Notes: generated by a model not told the origin, from the letters alone. A DNA stretch of 64,000 bases from CAZUZS01 sp964624795 (GCA_964624795.1 CAZUZS010000004.1:56646-120645), one strand, 5' to 3'. Counted from the first letter of the stretch, positions 43,610 through 53,888 are shown. Translations and numbers: made by a program.

Positions 43610-44038
43610 TCAGGCCGGAGAAAAAGTTACAGGATTGTTGAAAAATGCGAGAGCCGTCCTTTAGAACGGAATCTTCAGCACCACACGAAAAATATCATCA
43701 GGCGGATCATTTCTTGCAATGATGGTTATTCCATTTAACATGAATTCCAGAGGCTGCCAACCGGTTTTATTTTCGTCCAGAAATGCGGAAAGTTCATATT
43801 TGCTGCTGAACTGTCCGACACTGAGATGCGGAGTAAACCCATTTCCGAATTTTCGGGTATCGTCACATTCCGGGACTATTTTCCACAGCTCGTTTTGCAG
43901 CTGTTTTATCTCCTCATCTGGCTCAGGTTTGAGCCAGAGGGTGAAGCGATTCTTTCCATGCCGGAAAAAGCGAAATTCATTCAGGCAGATTTTAAATGGC
44001 GAAAATTTGCTGCACACCTCCTGAAATTGCGGCACCAG
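43610..44038. repeat. Right copy of the 429-bp direct repeat
   Basis: Identical to 26341-26769 and in the same orientation. Here the repeat is part of a complete ligase gene that runs on to 44200. Base 43609 differs from 26340, so the left edge is sharp. Confidence 0.97.
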
Positions 44039-44200
44039 CGAGGAAAACTCGGACCGGGGCAGGAACGGGTACAGCAAATTAATGTGCGGCATCCAACGGC
44101 GGAATTGGCGGTCATGCGTCCTGCGAATCTCCTGGATTTGCTTCCAGATATCCTCCGTCGGAATAATCGCAACAGCGGTTTTATATGTTTTCAGTTCCAT
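43661..44200 (-). CDS. 2'-5' RNA ligase / 2H phosphoesterase family protein
   Basis: A 179-residue protein with the two His motifs of the 2H fold, PHINLLYPF and PHLSVGQF. Family members include ThpR-type RNA ligases and cyclic phosphodiesterases; the substrate is unknown. The complete copy of the gene whose 3' part is duplicated at 26.4 kb. A terminator separates it from the M28 peptidase gene. Confidence 0.8.
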   Translation of the reverse strand: MELKTYKTAVAIIPTEDIWKQIQEIRRTHDRQFRRWMPHINLLYPFLPRSEFSSLVPQFQEVCSKFSPFKICLNEFRFFRHGKNRFTLWLKPEPDEEIKQLQNELWKIVPECDDTRKFGNGFTPHLSVGQFSSKYELSAFLDENKTGWQPLEFMLNGITIIARNDPPDDIFRVVLKIPF

Positions 44201-44206
44201 TTTGCC

Positions 44207-44243
44207 AAAAACAAAGAACCCCGGTGAATCCCGGGGCTCTTTG
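44207..44243 (-). terminator. Terminator after the M28 peptidase gene
   Basis: A 13-bp stem (CAAAGAGCCCCGG with CCGGGGTTCTTTG, one wobble pair; 44231-44243 with 44212-44224) followed on the minus strand by TTTTT, 16 bases beyond the peptidase stop. Confidence 0.9.
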
Positions 44244-44259
44244 CCTTAGAAATTTACTT

Positions 44260-47076
44260 CTACTTCACCAACAGCAGTTTGCGGGTCATGAGATGGGCAC
44301 CATTTTTCAGGCGATAGAAATAAAGCCCGCTGGCGACATCGATCCCCCATTCATTCTTGCCGTTCCATTTTGCCTGGTGCACGCCGGGAACCATTTTTTC
44401 ATTTACCAGCGTTTTCACCCGCCTGCCCAGAATGTCGTAAATCTCCAACGTGGTTCTTTCCGGACCGGGCACCGAGAAGGTAATGATCGTTTCCGAATTA
44501 AACGGGTTGGGATAATTTGGGGAAAGTGAGAAAGTCGCTGCTACATTGTCACCGCCATTCTGCACGCCGGTGGGAATCCCAAACCACTGCACAATATTGT
44601 TCATCAAAACGCGTCTGTCATTCACATCCGGGATATTCTCGTAACAAAATGTTAAATAGACAAGCTGGTAAACGCCGTCATATTTCAATCCGCAGGTGTA
44701 TGTTGTGTTCTGATAATCGTAAGTGAATATTCCGCTACTGCCGCCAATGGGATTGATCTGGTCCACCCAGTTATCATAGATATTCAGGCCTGTCACAAAA
44801 TCACCGGAGATGGGATCGCCTGCAACGCCGTTGACCAGCGTGGTGTTAGTGGAAGGCCCGTCTCCCAGGTAGGTCGCTTTTAAATAATTCCCATAGAACG
44901 GATCGTTATGAATATCGTAACCAATGTCAACGCCGCTGATGAAAAGTTTTCCGCCCCCGTCGAGATAGGTGGAAAGCTTCTGTTCGTCCGAGGACGTGAT
45001 CGTGGACGAATAAGCGTCTCCGCAGAACCAGATCATAAATTGGTATTCCATCATTTCATCCGCAGCCATCTCCGGACTGCTGACATCATAACTGATGCCA
45101 AGACTGTCCAGTGCTGCAGTATAGGGCGAAAGGCCGTTTGCACCATCATCATCTTCCACGATCAGATACAAGCCACGATTATGAATAACCAACCAGAAAG
45201 AGGAAGACGTCATGTATCCCTGGTAATTCATTTCAACTGTGAATGGAATCTCGGTGTTTGCCGGGATATCCGGGTTTAGCTGAACGACAATTGCGTTACT
45301 GCTGGCGATGGTATCATTGGCAGCAACCGAATCCACCTGCCAGGTGTCGCTGTGAATGGTTATCCAGGAACTGCTGCTCTGTATCGTGGCGGTAATATTT
45401 TCCGCACTGCGATTCCCTAAATTGGCAAAATTTCCGGTAATCTCAAGGGTCTCGCCGGCATCCGGAATGCCATTTCCATTTCCCAGGCTGGAACCGCTGG
45501 AATCATCATCGATGTGGGTGCGGATAAGATGGACATACGGCCGGGTCTGGCCTTCCGGGATTAAGTATGCATCAGTTGAAAAAAATTCATAAGGCTGCAG
45601 GGAATGATAAAGCGTATCAGGATCGAAACCTGTCGCAGTAAACACAAGTTCATAATTTCCGGTGTTCAGTGGCGGGGTTGTAAAACTTCCCTGCGCACCG
45701 GTTTGAACGGAATCCCCATTATAATAAACCTGCGCCTGGGGAATGGGCGCCAGCGTTTCCGCTGAATAAACATGGCCGGTAATACGCGCTTCTGCGATCT
45801 CGGCCAAAGAAGCCAGCGTGGCCACTACCGATTTCGTTCCAAGTTCTGCCAAAGTCTGGTTGTTGGCAGATGTCCCGAGCACATCCTGCGAGGAATGAAT
45901 ATAAGGGCTGTAATGATCGCTGTCCTCAAAGGGAAATATTGCCTGGAAGCCGTTCTGCCAGAAAGAGGCGTGATCGCTTGAAGCGCCCATCGGAAGTGAG
46001 CCATTCACAATGGCAAGCGTCGGCACATACAACTGGCAAGCCGCACGGTAGTCTGCATAAAGGGGATCCGAACTGGTGTTGGACAATACATCCACATCAA
46101 TCGGATCGCCCGGCTGCACATAGGCGATCATGTCCATGTTGATCATACCTAAAATGTTCTCGCCCTGCTGAGCCGCCTGGGAGGCGTAGGCAGCGCTGCC
46201 GTAAAGTCCCAGCTCTTCACCGGAGAAACTGACAAACTTGATAGTACGCTGATAGTTTAGTGGAGACATCACGCGCGCTGCTTCCATTATCGCCGCGGTT
46301 CCGGAGCCGTTATCATCGGCACCGGGGGCGCCGGTAGTGTAGGCATCATAATGTCCACCAGCCAGGTAGATTTCATCAGGATAAACAGTTCCGTATTTTA
46401 CGGCAATTACATTGGGGATCCAGCCGCTGTGATAATCCTGGAAATATACGGTATCGAAACCCAGGCTTTCATAATAGTCCCGCATAAAATTGGCTGCGCC
46501 CATAGCAGCGGAATTGGTGGTGTAGCGTTCCATGGTCTGTAGTTGGCCAATGTAATGCCAGACAGAGTCGACTTTCACACTGTCCACCATTTCCTGGATG
46601 GCGGCATTGAATTGGATTTGGGCAGGCCGCAGCGATTTTGCTGCCAATTGCGCAAATCGAATGGGCCGATCATTAATGCGCACAATCTTAAAAGAATGGA
46701 AAACCTCAAAATCGTTTAACACCTCATACCGGCTCCTGAAAAGCAAATAATCGTTTTCCGATTTCAGGATCGTTCCGTAGGCGGAAATATCCTTCAACTC
46801 GCGGTTGGGGATTTTATAAAGCACAAAATAACCGGCGCTTTTATCCCATTCTCCAAGGCTCGTTTCCCGGGGATTTTCTGCCTGCCAGCCATCCTGCTCC
46901 AGCGACAGAACAAACTGATTTTCGTAAAACACGGGTTTTTCCAATCGCTTCGCGATCGATTCCGCATCCGCGCTGCCGGCCGCAAAATGGTAAACCAACT
47001 GCTCTGACAACCCCAGCGCGTACAACAGAAAAATGGTCATAAAGACAAAAAATAGTTGTAAAGTCCTGTACTTCAT
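44260..47076 (-). CDS. Secreted M28 peptidase with T9SS sorting domain
   Basis: A 938-residue exported protein from ATG at 47076, giving the signal peptide MKYRTLQLFFVFMTIFLLYA; a longer upstream reading overlaps the next gene. The Zn-aminopeptidase core has GGHYDAYTTGAPGADDN (metal His and Asp), FSGEELGLYGS (catalytic Glu), INMDMIAY and SDHASFW. Then follow a carboxypeptidase-regulatory-like fold (ITGHVYSAETLAPIPQAQVY), Ig-like parts and a C-terminal type-A sorting domain (SPNYPNPFNSETIITF to a MTRKLLLVK end). Such domains route proteins through the Por/T9 system to the cell surface. Confidence 0.9.
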   Translation of the reverse strand: MKYRTLQLFFVFMTIFLLYALGLSEQLVYHFAAGSADAESIAKRLEKPVFYENQFVLSLEQDGWQAENPRETSLGEWDKSAGYFVLYKIPNRELKDISAYGTILKSENDYLLFRSRYEVLNDFEVFHSFKIVRINDRPIRFAQLAAKSLRPAQIQFNAAIQEMVDSVKVDSVWHYIGQLQTMERYTTNSAAMGAANFMRDYYESLGFDTVYFQDYHSGWIPNVIAVKYGTVYPDEIYLAGGHYDAYTTGAPGADDNGSGTAAIMEAARVMSPLNYQRTIKFVSFSGEELGLYGSAAYASQAAQQGENILGMINMDMIAYVQPGDPIDVDVLSNTSSDPLYADYRAACQLYVPTLAIVNGSLPMGASSDHASFWQNGFQAIFPFEDSDHYSPYIHSSQDVLGTSANNQTLAELGTKSVVATLASLAEIAEARITGHVYSAETLAPIPQAQVYYNGDSVQTGAQGSFTTPPLNTGNYELVFTATGFDPDTLYHSLQPYEFFSTDAYLIPEGQTRPYVHLIRTHIDDDSSGSSLGNGNGIPDAGETLEITGNFANLGNRSAENITATIQSSSSWITIHSDTWQVDSVAANDTIASSNAIVVQLNPDIPANTEIPFTVEMNYQGYMTSSSFWLVIHNRGLYLIVEDDDGANGLSPYTAALDSLGISYDVSSPEMAADEMMEYQFMIWFCGDAYSSTITSSDEQKLSTYLDGGGKLFISGVDIGYDIHNDPFYGNYLKATYLGDGPSTNTTLVNGVAGDPISGDFVTGLNIYDNWVDQINPIGGSSGIFTYDYQNTTYTCGLKYDGVYQLVYLTFCYENIPDVNDRRVLMNNIVQWFGIPTGVQNGGDNVAATFSLSPNYPNPFNSETIITFSVPGPERTTLEIYDILGRRVKTLVNEKMVPGVHQAKWNGKNEWGIDVASGLYFYRLKNGAHLMTRKLLLVK

Positions 47077-47120
47077 CTTCCAAGTCCTTTCTATTAGATC
47101 ATAAATCCGTATAGTTACAA

Positions 47121-48356
47121 TTACAATCGTGCGGCGCTGAGATTGGCGGCTGCATTTCCGACTTCCGACCAAACCCGCAGCAGGTTTTCTCCGCAAATCT
47201 TTTTAATATCGGCGTCCGAATATCCCCGCTTTATCAATTCGTAAATAATGTTGGGATACATCGATACATCCTCAATACCGGTTGGCAGGCTGCTCACACC
47301 GTCAAAGTCCGACCCGAGTCCCACATGATCTACGCCAGCCACTTGCACCGCATGATCGATATGATCAACCACCAGCGAAACATCTCCGGGATCAAGCTGG
47401 TGCTCATCCCTGAATTTGCGAATATAGGCAATCCCGGCGGAATCGTGACTGGTCAGGTGATGGTCGGTCAGATATTTACGGATCTCGTTTCTTGTTTCGT
47501 CGGCCTTCTTTTGGTATTCGCCGCTCATAAAATAGGAGCCGAATGTGATTTGTATGACACCGCGCTTTTCCGCCAGCAATTTGATCATCTCGTCACTCAT
47601 GTTGCGCTCAAATCCCGGTGTGTAGTAACGGCAGGCGGAGTGAGAAGCAATTACCGGCGCCTTGCTGATTTCCATGACCTGGTAGAAGGCATCATCGGTA
47701 ATGTGCGAAACATCCACCATGATTCCCACGCGGTTCAATTCCCGGACTACATTCTTGCCGAAAGGGCTCAGTCCGTGCCACTTGTGTGCGGTGTCGTAGG
47801 AAGAATCGCAAATGCGGTTGTCTTTTCCATGCGTCAGCGTAATGTAGCGGATGCCGCGATTATAAAAATACTGAATGTTCTTGAGATCGTCTTCGATGCC
47901 TTCCCCGTTTTCCATTCCCATTGCCAGGGAAAACTTACCGGCGCGAAAATTACCCAGCACATCGGAAGGAGAGACAGCCAGCGCAAATTTGTCCGGATAT
48001 TTGGCTGCCAATCCATCAAGCAAATCTATCAGGCTGTCTGCATGACTTTTGCCGCCGCCTTTTTCCTGGTAAGAGGGCGAGATAAAAACGGACATGAAAG
48101 CGGCGTTCAAACCGCCCTTTGCTGCACGCGGGTAATCGAAATGACCGGTTCCGGTTTCGGCTGATATATCTTCTTCACCACCTACAAAGGCGTGCCGAAG
48201 ATCGATATGAGTGTCCAGAATGATAAATTCTTTTGACAACCGTTCGGCCTTCTCATGCATTTGATTATCGGTCAACATTTTATCCTGTTTCTGGCAGGAT
48301 GCCAATATGACAATCATCATCAGAAAAAAAGCATACTTCGCATAAATCATTTTCAT
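47121..48356 (-). CDS. Lipoprotein dipeptidase, M19 family
   Basis: About 411 residues from ATG at 48356. Signal peptide with lipobox VILASC. The renal-dipeptidase fold shows LDTHIDLRHAF (HxD metal site), MENGEGIEDD, VDVSHITDDAF, ASHSACRYYTPGFERN and LGSDFDG. These zinc enzymes cleave dipeptides, sometimes D-residue or beta-lactam substrates. With the adjacent M28 peptidase it would form a peptide-degrading pair at the cell surface. Confidence 0.9.
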   Translation of the reverse strand: MKMIYAKYAFFLMMIVILASCQKQDKMLTDNQMHEKAERLSKEFIILDTHIDLRHAFVGGEEDISAETGTGHFDYPRAAKGGLNAAFMSVFISPSYQEKGGGKSHADSLIDLLDGLAAKYPDKFALAVSPSDVLGNFRAGKFSLAMGMENGEGIEDDLKNIQYFYNRGIRYITLTHGKDNRICDSSYDTAHKWHGLSPFGKNVVRELNRVGIMVDVSHITDDAFYQVMEISKAPVIASHSACRYYTPGFERNMSDEMIKLLAEKRGVIQITFGSYFMSGEYQKKADETRNEIRKYLTDHHLTSHDSAGIAYIRKFRDEHQLDPGDVSLVVDHIDHAVQVAGVDHVGLGSDFDGVSSLPTGIEDVSMYPNIIYELIKRGYSDADIKKICGENLLRVWSEVGNAAANLSAARL

Positions 48357-48596
48357 ATTTCCTCTTATCAACGGTCACTTCTTGTGAAGGACGATTGCAT
48401 CTCAACAAAAATGTCTCAAAAATTTCTAAAAAATACAACAGCTTAATAATTTTGTGATTTCCGGGTCAGTTGAAGATACCGACCGGATCATTGAAAACCG
48501 GAATATAATGATCTCCGGTTTCTCAAGATTATCGATCCCAATTGGTATTTCACAAATACTCGATATCGTGGATGGGCGTCTGATGAGATTGGGATG

Positions 48597-49400
48597 TCAA
48601 TTCTGCTGTTTGTGTACTTGCTGAAGCAGTTGCCAGAGCACATTATTAAATTCTTGCGGTTTTTCCATGTTACTCAGATGGGCTGCATCCGGAATGATGT
48701 TGAGTATGGCTGCCGGACAAAGTGCAGCCATGGCGCCCGCCTCCTCCACACTTGTGATTGTATCCTTTTCTCCGGCAATGATACTCACCGGAAAATCCAT
48801 CTGCGATAGTAACCCGGTTGAATCCGGTCGTTCTGCCATAGCCTGAAGTGCCTGAATAACACCGGCCGCGGTTCCTTCATCCATGAGGTTTTCCACCTGT
48901 GCCACAAGCTGTGGATTGTTTTCGCGGGTTGAGTCGGTCAAAAACCTCGTCAGGTGAGATTGGATTAATGGCGTGAGGTCCAGTGTCTTCTTTAAGGAAT
49001 CAATTATCGCGTAGCGATTTTGTCTTCCTTCTTCAGTGTCCGCTGTGGCCCTGGTATTGGCTAATAGAAGTCCGGCAAATAATTCAGGGTGCTTGCGGTA
49101 GAGCGCAAACGCCACATAACCTCCCATGCTCAGGCCGGCAATCACCGCTTTTCTGACTCTTAGCTGCTGCAAAAGCCCCCACACCTTGTCGCCATAGTCC
49201 GAGATGTTCATTTTTTTCTCGGTTAGTGTGCTTTTCCCAAAACCGGGGTAATCGAGGGTGATGTAGCCAATGCCGTTTTGCCGCAGAAAATCAAATTGAG
49301 GCTGCCACATTTGGTGGTTGACCGGAAAAGCGTGGAGAAAAACTACCGGAGTCGCAGGGTAACTCATCTCTATATAGATATTTTTTTCATATCGTATCAT
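48597..49400 (-). CDS. Alpha/beta hydrolase
   Basis: A 267-residue soluble hydrolase. HAFPVNHQMW (oxyanion region), nucleophile AGLSMGGYVA (GxSxG), acid in IAGEKDTIT and catalytic His in IPDAAHLSNMEKP. Such proteins include esterases and dienelactone- or 3-oxoadipate-enol-lactone-type lactonases; no substrate can be fixed. GGAAGGAC lies before the ATG. Confidence 0.8.
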   Translation of the reverse strand: MIRYEKNIYIEMSYPATPVVFLHAFPVNHQMWQPQFDFLRQNGIGYITLDYPGFGKSTLTEKKMNISDYGDKVWGLLQQLRVRKAVIAGLSMGGYVAFALYRKHPELFAGLLLANTRATADTEEGRQNRYAIIDSLKKTLDLTPLIQSHLTRFLTDSTRENNPQLVAQVENLMDEGTAAGVIQALQAMAERPDSTGLLSQMDFPVSIIAGEKDTITSVEEAGAMAALCPAAILNIIPDAAHLSNMEKPQEFNNVLWQLLQQVHKQQN

Positions 49401-49501
49401 GATTTGTCCTTCCCCTCGTAATCGTCCAACTTCTAATCTTAAGATGCAGCCCTTTTCCCGGACAACAGAGATTCCTCATCGGCTGCCGTCCGAAGCCGAA
49501 T

Positions 49502-52348
49502 TTACTCCGGGAAATATTGCCTGCACCATTTGATGATATCCTCATGGAAGCGCGCCTCCAGGAATTGTGCCTGCAGGATTTCATCATCCATATTGCCCGC
49601 CATCTGTTCCAAAAACCGACAAAATTCCTGTAATTTTTCCCCGAACGCTTCTTCGCTGCCGTAATTATGCTTCAGCCTGACCAGCTCGCAGGTAGCCAAA
49701 TATTCTATTTGCGGCAGTTTCCATTTCCTGGAAATTTCGAGAGCCTCCCCCAATGCGGATTCGGCTTCATCGCCCTTTTCCTCTGAAAGAAGCGTTTTTC
49801 CCATGAGATAATTGGCTGCTGCGATATATCGCGGTATTTCACTGGCTTTGGAGAACATCAGGTTTACCACTGTGCGCGCATGGCTGATGCGACCCGTTTC
49901 CAGCAGCCATAACGCAAAGTAAAAGAGATAGTTCAGAGAATCAATTGGGTGTCTGCTTAAATTAAGTATTTTCTTGGCGCTCTTAAGCCGAATCCTGGCT
50001 TGCTTGTAGCGTTTTTGTTGCAGCTCATAATACGCCATGTAAAGCAAGGATTGCAGGAGCACTTCCTGTTGCTGGTTGGTCTCGGCCCATTCCCGGGCTT
50101 CGTTCAAATATTGGTAAGCCTGCATCAAACCGTGGGAGAGCAGGTACAAGTGACCGAGGTGCAGTTTTATTTCATTCTGCTCAGCGAACAGCCTGTGCCG
50201 GTAACACAATTCCAGGCTTTCCCCTAACAGTCGCCGGGCTGCACCATAGCGGGCCTGCTCCTTATACATAAGTGCAAGCTGCATTTGGGCTTGCACCAAT
50301 AGAAGTGGTCGATGCTTCACATAAAGGCTACCCACCATCGCTTCAAGATGGCTGATAGCCAAATCCCATTTACCAAACTGAACATATATTTCGCCTAAAT
50401 AGAATCCCAATTGCAAATATAGTTGAGGTTGATAGAACCGCCGCAGCAACCGGCGAAGCTCCATCGCCGATTGATACGCCGCCCGGTAGTCTTTCCCGTG
50501 CAGGGAAATCTGGATTCGGTCAGCCAGCACCGGTGCCATATATTCTGAACGTTGGGGCAAAGTGCGAAAGAAAGTCAATATCCGATCAATTAGCAATTCT
50601 CGTTCATCCGGATTGTCCTTCAGAAGAGGTTTGAGCTTGGAATAGACCTGAAAAATACCGGCAATATCTGCGGTTTGTTCGAAATACCCCATCGCTTCCC
50701 GGTAATTTTTCAGCGCATAACTGAAGTGCGAAAGGTTCAGCTCGATATCACCGGACAGCGCCATACATTCGCCAACGGTGGCAGGATCACAAAACTCTTT
50801 GACCCGCAATTCCCGCAAGATGTAGCGGGCTTCCTGGTAGGAATCCATAGCAATCAGAGCGCGTGTCATTTTGATGTTCACTCTCAACCATTGCTGCATA
50901 TCCGAATCGGTGAAAGGGCGCGGCCTCGATGTGAACGCTTCGCGTAATTTTCGCAGCACCTCAAAAGCATTCTCATGTGCTCCGATCTGCAGGTAAAGTT
51001 CACCAAGCTTTTCAAGGATATTATTAGAATTTGAAATCAGGCCGGGATTAAAATGCCAGATACGAATAAGAAAATATAGACGATCGGCAGCTTCACTAAG
51101 TTGGCCTGCCGAAAGGTGCATTTCTGCTTCCTTTTCCGCAAACCGGATGGCAGGTTCCAACAATCCCAAATCATATAGAGATTGCGAAATCCGGTAAACC
51201 CGGCTCAAACGGTTTTGATCATCCAGCTCCACGATTTTTAGCAGCAGGTCCTTGATCTCGTCCAAAGGATGGGTTTGCCGAATCCAGTTTTTCCAGACGG
51301 GCATGCTTAAACCGTAAGCTGTTTCGCCGTCGATTTCCGACTTCCGGAAAAATCCGCCGCGAAGCCAGGCCATGACCTCATCCTGGGGCACACCAAGTTC
51401 CCTCAACATCAGGTCAAGATCAACTGCTGCAATTTGTTCATCAAGATGGGCGGCGAGCATGAAAACACTCCGAACATCCTCCGTTAGCGATGCAAATGCC
51501 CCGGCAAATATATGTTCCCATTCTCCGGAAATCTTTATTTTTTGCAGCCTTTTCACGTTCAAAAATTCATCCTCGATGCTGTCGATCAGGGGACGGTAAA
51601 CTGCTTCCAGAAGAAAACGGATTCGGAGAGGATTTCCTCCCGTTTTGAGATAGCAATGATTAGTGATGAGCCGGGCGTTGATGGTGGATGTCTGGAAATT
51701 TTCCTGAACGCTGCGCTCCACTTCCTGCAAAGACAATTTTGTGAGTGTGAATATTCGATCGCTTGCCATCCTTGCTTCATCGGGATTTTCGGTGTCTTCA
51801 GTAAAAATAAAGAGGGCGGGCAAATGCGAAACCGATTCCACTAAACCTTCTATCTGCTCTGTTTGCAAACGGCTGATGTGTCTGACGTTTGCAAATATAA
51901 AAAGCAGTACCCTATCTTTTGCCAGGAAAGTCAGGAATTGAAGGAAAACATTTTCAACCCAATTTCCTGCATCGTATTTCCTGTGATTTATTTCTCTCAG
52001 GGTCGCTGTAATATCATTCTGCAAGGGCCGGGAAAATACTGCCAGGAATTCCTTAAAATGATCGAGTTTCCTTATGTAAAATTGCCGTAATATTTGTGAT
52101 GGAAGCTGCGAAAGCGGCGTCGGGTCAATTTCGAAATCGTGATGGTGAACCACGACCATATTTTCGGGCAACCGGGATAAAAAATGGTTGACCAGTTCAC
52201 CTTTTCCCGTCCCCTGAACACCCGAAATCGTAATCCTGCGCGGTGAATCTCCCGAGGGTTGACCAGCCAGAGCAGCCAATTCATCCAATAGTTGACGGTG
52301 CACCCAGAGCAGCGCGGTATCTTCATATTTTTCAGGTGTGACTGTCAT
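49502..52348 (-). CDS. Large NTPase with TPR array
   Basis: A 948-residue protein. The N-terminal ATPase has Walker A GVQGTGKGELV near residue 44 and a Walker B-like LLFIFANVRHI, as in STAND/AAA-type regulators. Residues 380-900 are helical repeats of TPR type (many Y/A-rich 34-40-residue units). No signal peptide, membrane helix or DNA-binding domain is seen, so an output is not obvious. It is not one of the well-known signalling ATPases. It stands alone between the hydrolase and the tryptophanase gene. Confidence 0.7.
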   Translation of the reverse strand: MTVTPEKYEDTALLWVHRQLLDELAALAGQPSGDSPRRITISGVQGTGKGELVNHFLSRLPENMVVVHHHDFEIDPTPLSQLPSQILRQFYIRKLDHFKEFLAVFSRPLQNDITATLREINHRKYDAGNWVENVFLQFLTFLAKDRVLLFIFANVRHISRLQTEQIEGLVESVSHLPALFIFTEDTENPDEARMASDRIFTLTKLSLQEVERSVQENFQTSTINARLITNHCYLKTGGNPLRIRFLLEAVYRPLIDSIEDEFLNVKRLQKIKISGEWEHIFAGAFASLTEDVRSVFMLAAHLDEQIAAVDLDLMLRELGVPQDEVMAWLRGGFFRKSEIDGETAYGLSMPVWKNWIRQTHPLDEIKDLLLKIVELDDQNRLSRVYRISQSLYDLGLLEPAIRFAEKEAEMHLSAGQLSEAADRLYFLIRIWHFNPGLISNSNNILEKLGELYLQIGAHENAFEVLRKLREAFTSRPRPFTDSDMQQWLRVNIKMTRALIAMDSYQEARYILRELRVKEFCDPATVGECMALSGDIELNLSHFSYALKNYREAMGYFEQTADIAGIFQVYSKLKPLLKDNPDERELLIDRILTFFRTLPQRSEYMAPVLADRIQISLHGKDYRAAYQSAMELRRLLRRFYQPQLYLQLGFYLGEIYVQFGKWDLAISHLEAMVGSLYVKHRPLLLVQAQMQLALMYKEQARYGAARRLLGESLELCYRHRLFAEQNEIKLHLGHLYLLSHGLMQAYQYLNEAREWAETNQQQEVLLQSLLYMAYYELQQKRYKQARIRLKSAKKILNLSRHPIDSLNYLFYFALWLLETGRISHARTVVNLMFSKASEIPRYIAAANYLMGKTLLSEEKGDEAESALGEALEISRKWKLPQIEYLATCELVRLKHNYGSEEAFGEKLQEFCRFLEQMAGNMDDEILQAQFLEARFHEDIIKWCRQYFPE

Positions 52349-52511
52349 TGTTTTTTCTTTGCTTGCCCGGCAGCCTGCCGGAATTGATAATGGAATAAAT
52401 GTCCCAATTCAGAACATGAGGGGTTAACATAATCCCCGGAGAAACAGAATGACACAATAGTTGGCGAAAGGCCGCATAACTAAGATCGTATTAAATCTCC
52501 CGATTGTAAGA

Positions 52512-53888
52512 TTAATCTACTTCTTCCAGGATGGCGGTAAAATGTCGCAGGAATGGCGGATCATTGACCATTCGCAGTCCTTTTAGCTCGCCCAGATTAT
52601 TTTTGATGCGCAACATCGCATCACCCACATAATCAAGATGAGAGGCAGTGTAAACCCGGCGCGGAATTGCCAGCCGCACCAACTCCAGTTCAGGGTGGTG
52701 CCACTCACCGGTTTCCGGATCTTTGGCAGCAAACATCAGGCTGCCGATTTCCACTGCACGAATTCCGGCTTCGCGGTAAAGTGCAACCGTGAGCGCTTGC
52801 CCGGGGAACATTGCCGGGGGGATTTGTGGCAGCAGCCCCTTGGCATCGACATAAACAGCATGCCCTCCAACCGGTTTCATTATGGGAATTCCGGCATCGT
52901 CAAGAAGCTTGCCGAGATAGGCGGTGTGCTGGATGCGGTATTCCAGGTAGTCTTCGCTTAACACATCCTCCAGTCCCCGGGCAATCGCCTCCAGGTCCCG
53001 GCCGGCCAAACCACCATAGGTCGGAAATCCTTCCCGTAGAATTAACAGATTTTGCAATTTCTGGTAGAGGTCTTCATTCCTCAGGGCAATAAAGCCGCCA
53101 ATATTTACCAGGGCATCTTTTTTGGCGCTCATCAGGCAGCCGTCGGCAAGTGCAAACATTTGCCGGACAATCTCCTTTACGGTTCTATCCCGGTAGCCCG
53201 GCTCACGCAATTTTATGAAATAGGCATTCTCCGCAAACCTGGCGGCATCAAAGAAGAGCGGTATTTTATGGGCATGGCAAATCTCGCTGATTTGCCGGAT
53301 GTTCTGCATGGAAACCGGCTGGCCGCCGCCGCTGTTATTTGTAATTGTAAGCATTACTACCGGAATGCGCGCAGTGCCGTATTTCTCAATTGCCGCTTCC
53401 AGTTTATTGGGCTCCATGTTTCCCTTGAACGGATGTTCCGTGGCCGGATTCAGCGCATCGTCAATGACACAATCCAATGCTTTGGCGCCCAGGAATTCCA
53501 CATTGGCGCGGGTGGTATCGAAATGAATGTTGTTCGGGACTACATCCCCCTCCGAGAGGAGGGTGCTAAAGAAGATATTCTCTGCTGCCCTGCCCTGGTG
53601 CGCCGGTAACAAGAATTCGTACCCGGTAATCTCACTCACCACATCTTTCAAATGATAGAAATTGCGGCATCCGGCGTAGGATTCATCGCCCATCATCATG
53701 CCGGCCCATTGACGATCGCTCATCGCTGAGGTTCCGGAATCCGTGAGCAAATCGATAAATATGGTTTCCGCCGGCAGACGAAAAACATTAAAACCTGCCT
53801 CCCGGATGAGTTTATCTCTTTGGGCCTTATCCACTAATTTAAGGGATTCTACCATCTTTATGCGAAACGGTTCTAAGGGAAGCTTCAT
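52512..53888 (-). CDS. tnaA: Tryptophanase-like beta-eliminating lyase
   Basis: A 458-residue PLP enzyme from ATG at 53888 (AAAGGA upstream). The start MKLPLEPFRIKMVE, IDLLTDSGTSAMSDRQWAGMMMGDE and the PLP lysine region MSAKKDALVNIGG are those of the tryptophanase/tyrosine phenol-lyase family. At the substrate-specific site it reads AVEIGS as in tryptophanase and not MERG with the Arg of tyrosine phenol-lyase, though PRRVYTASH is lyase-like. So I call it tryptophanase: L-tryptophan to indole, pyruvate and ammonia. No tnaC-like leader is seen. Confidence 0.8.
   Translation of the reverse strand: MKLPLEPFRIKMVESLKLVDKAQRDKLIREAGFNVFRLPAETIFIDLLTDSGTSAMSDRQWAGMMMGDESYAGCRNFYHLKDVVSEITGYEFLLPAHQGRAAENIFFSTLLSEGDVVPNNIHFDTTRANVEFLGAKALDCVIDDALNPATEHPFKGNMEPNKLEAAIEKYGTARIPVVMLTITNNSGGGQPVSMQNIRQISEICHAHKIPLFFDAARFAENAYFIKLREPGYRDRTVKEIVRQMFALADGCLMSAKKDALVNIGGFIALRNEDLYQKLQNLLILREGFPTYGGLAGRDLEAIARGLEDVLSEDYLEYRIQHTAYLGKLLDDAGIPIMKPVGGHAVYVDAKGLLPQIPPAMFPGQALTVALYREAGIRAVEIGSLMFAAKDPETGEWHHPELELVRLAIPRRVYTASHLDYVGDAMLRIKNNLGELKGLRMVNDPPFLRHFTAILEEVD

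Noticed and set aside
47325..48164. Plus-strand frame of 279 codons
   Set aside because: Antisense to the M19 dipeptidase, whose metal motifs are intact on the other strand.
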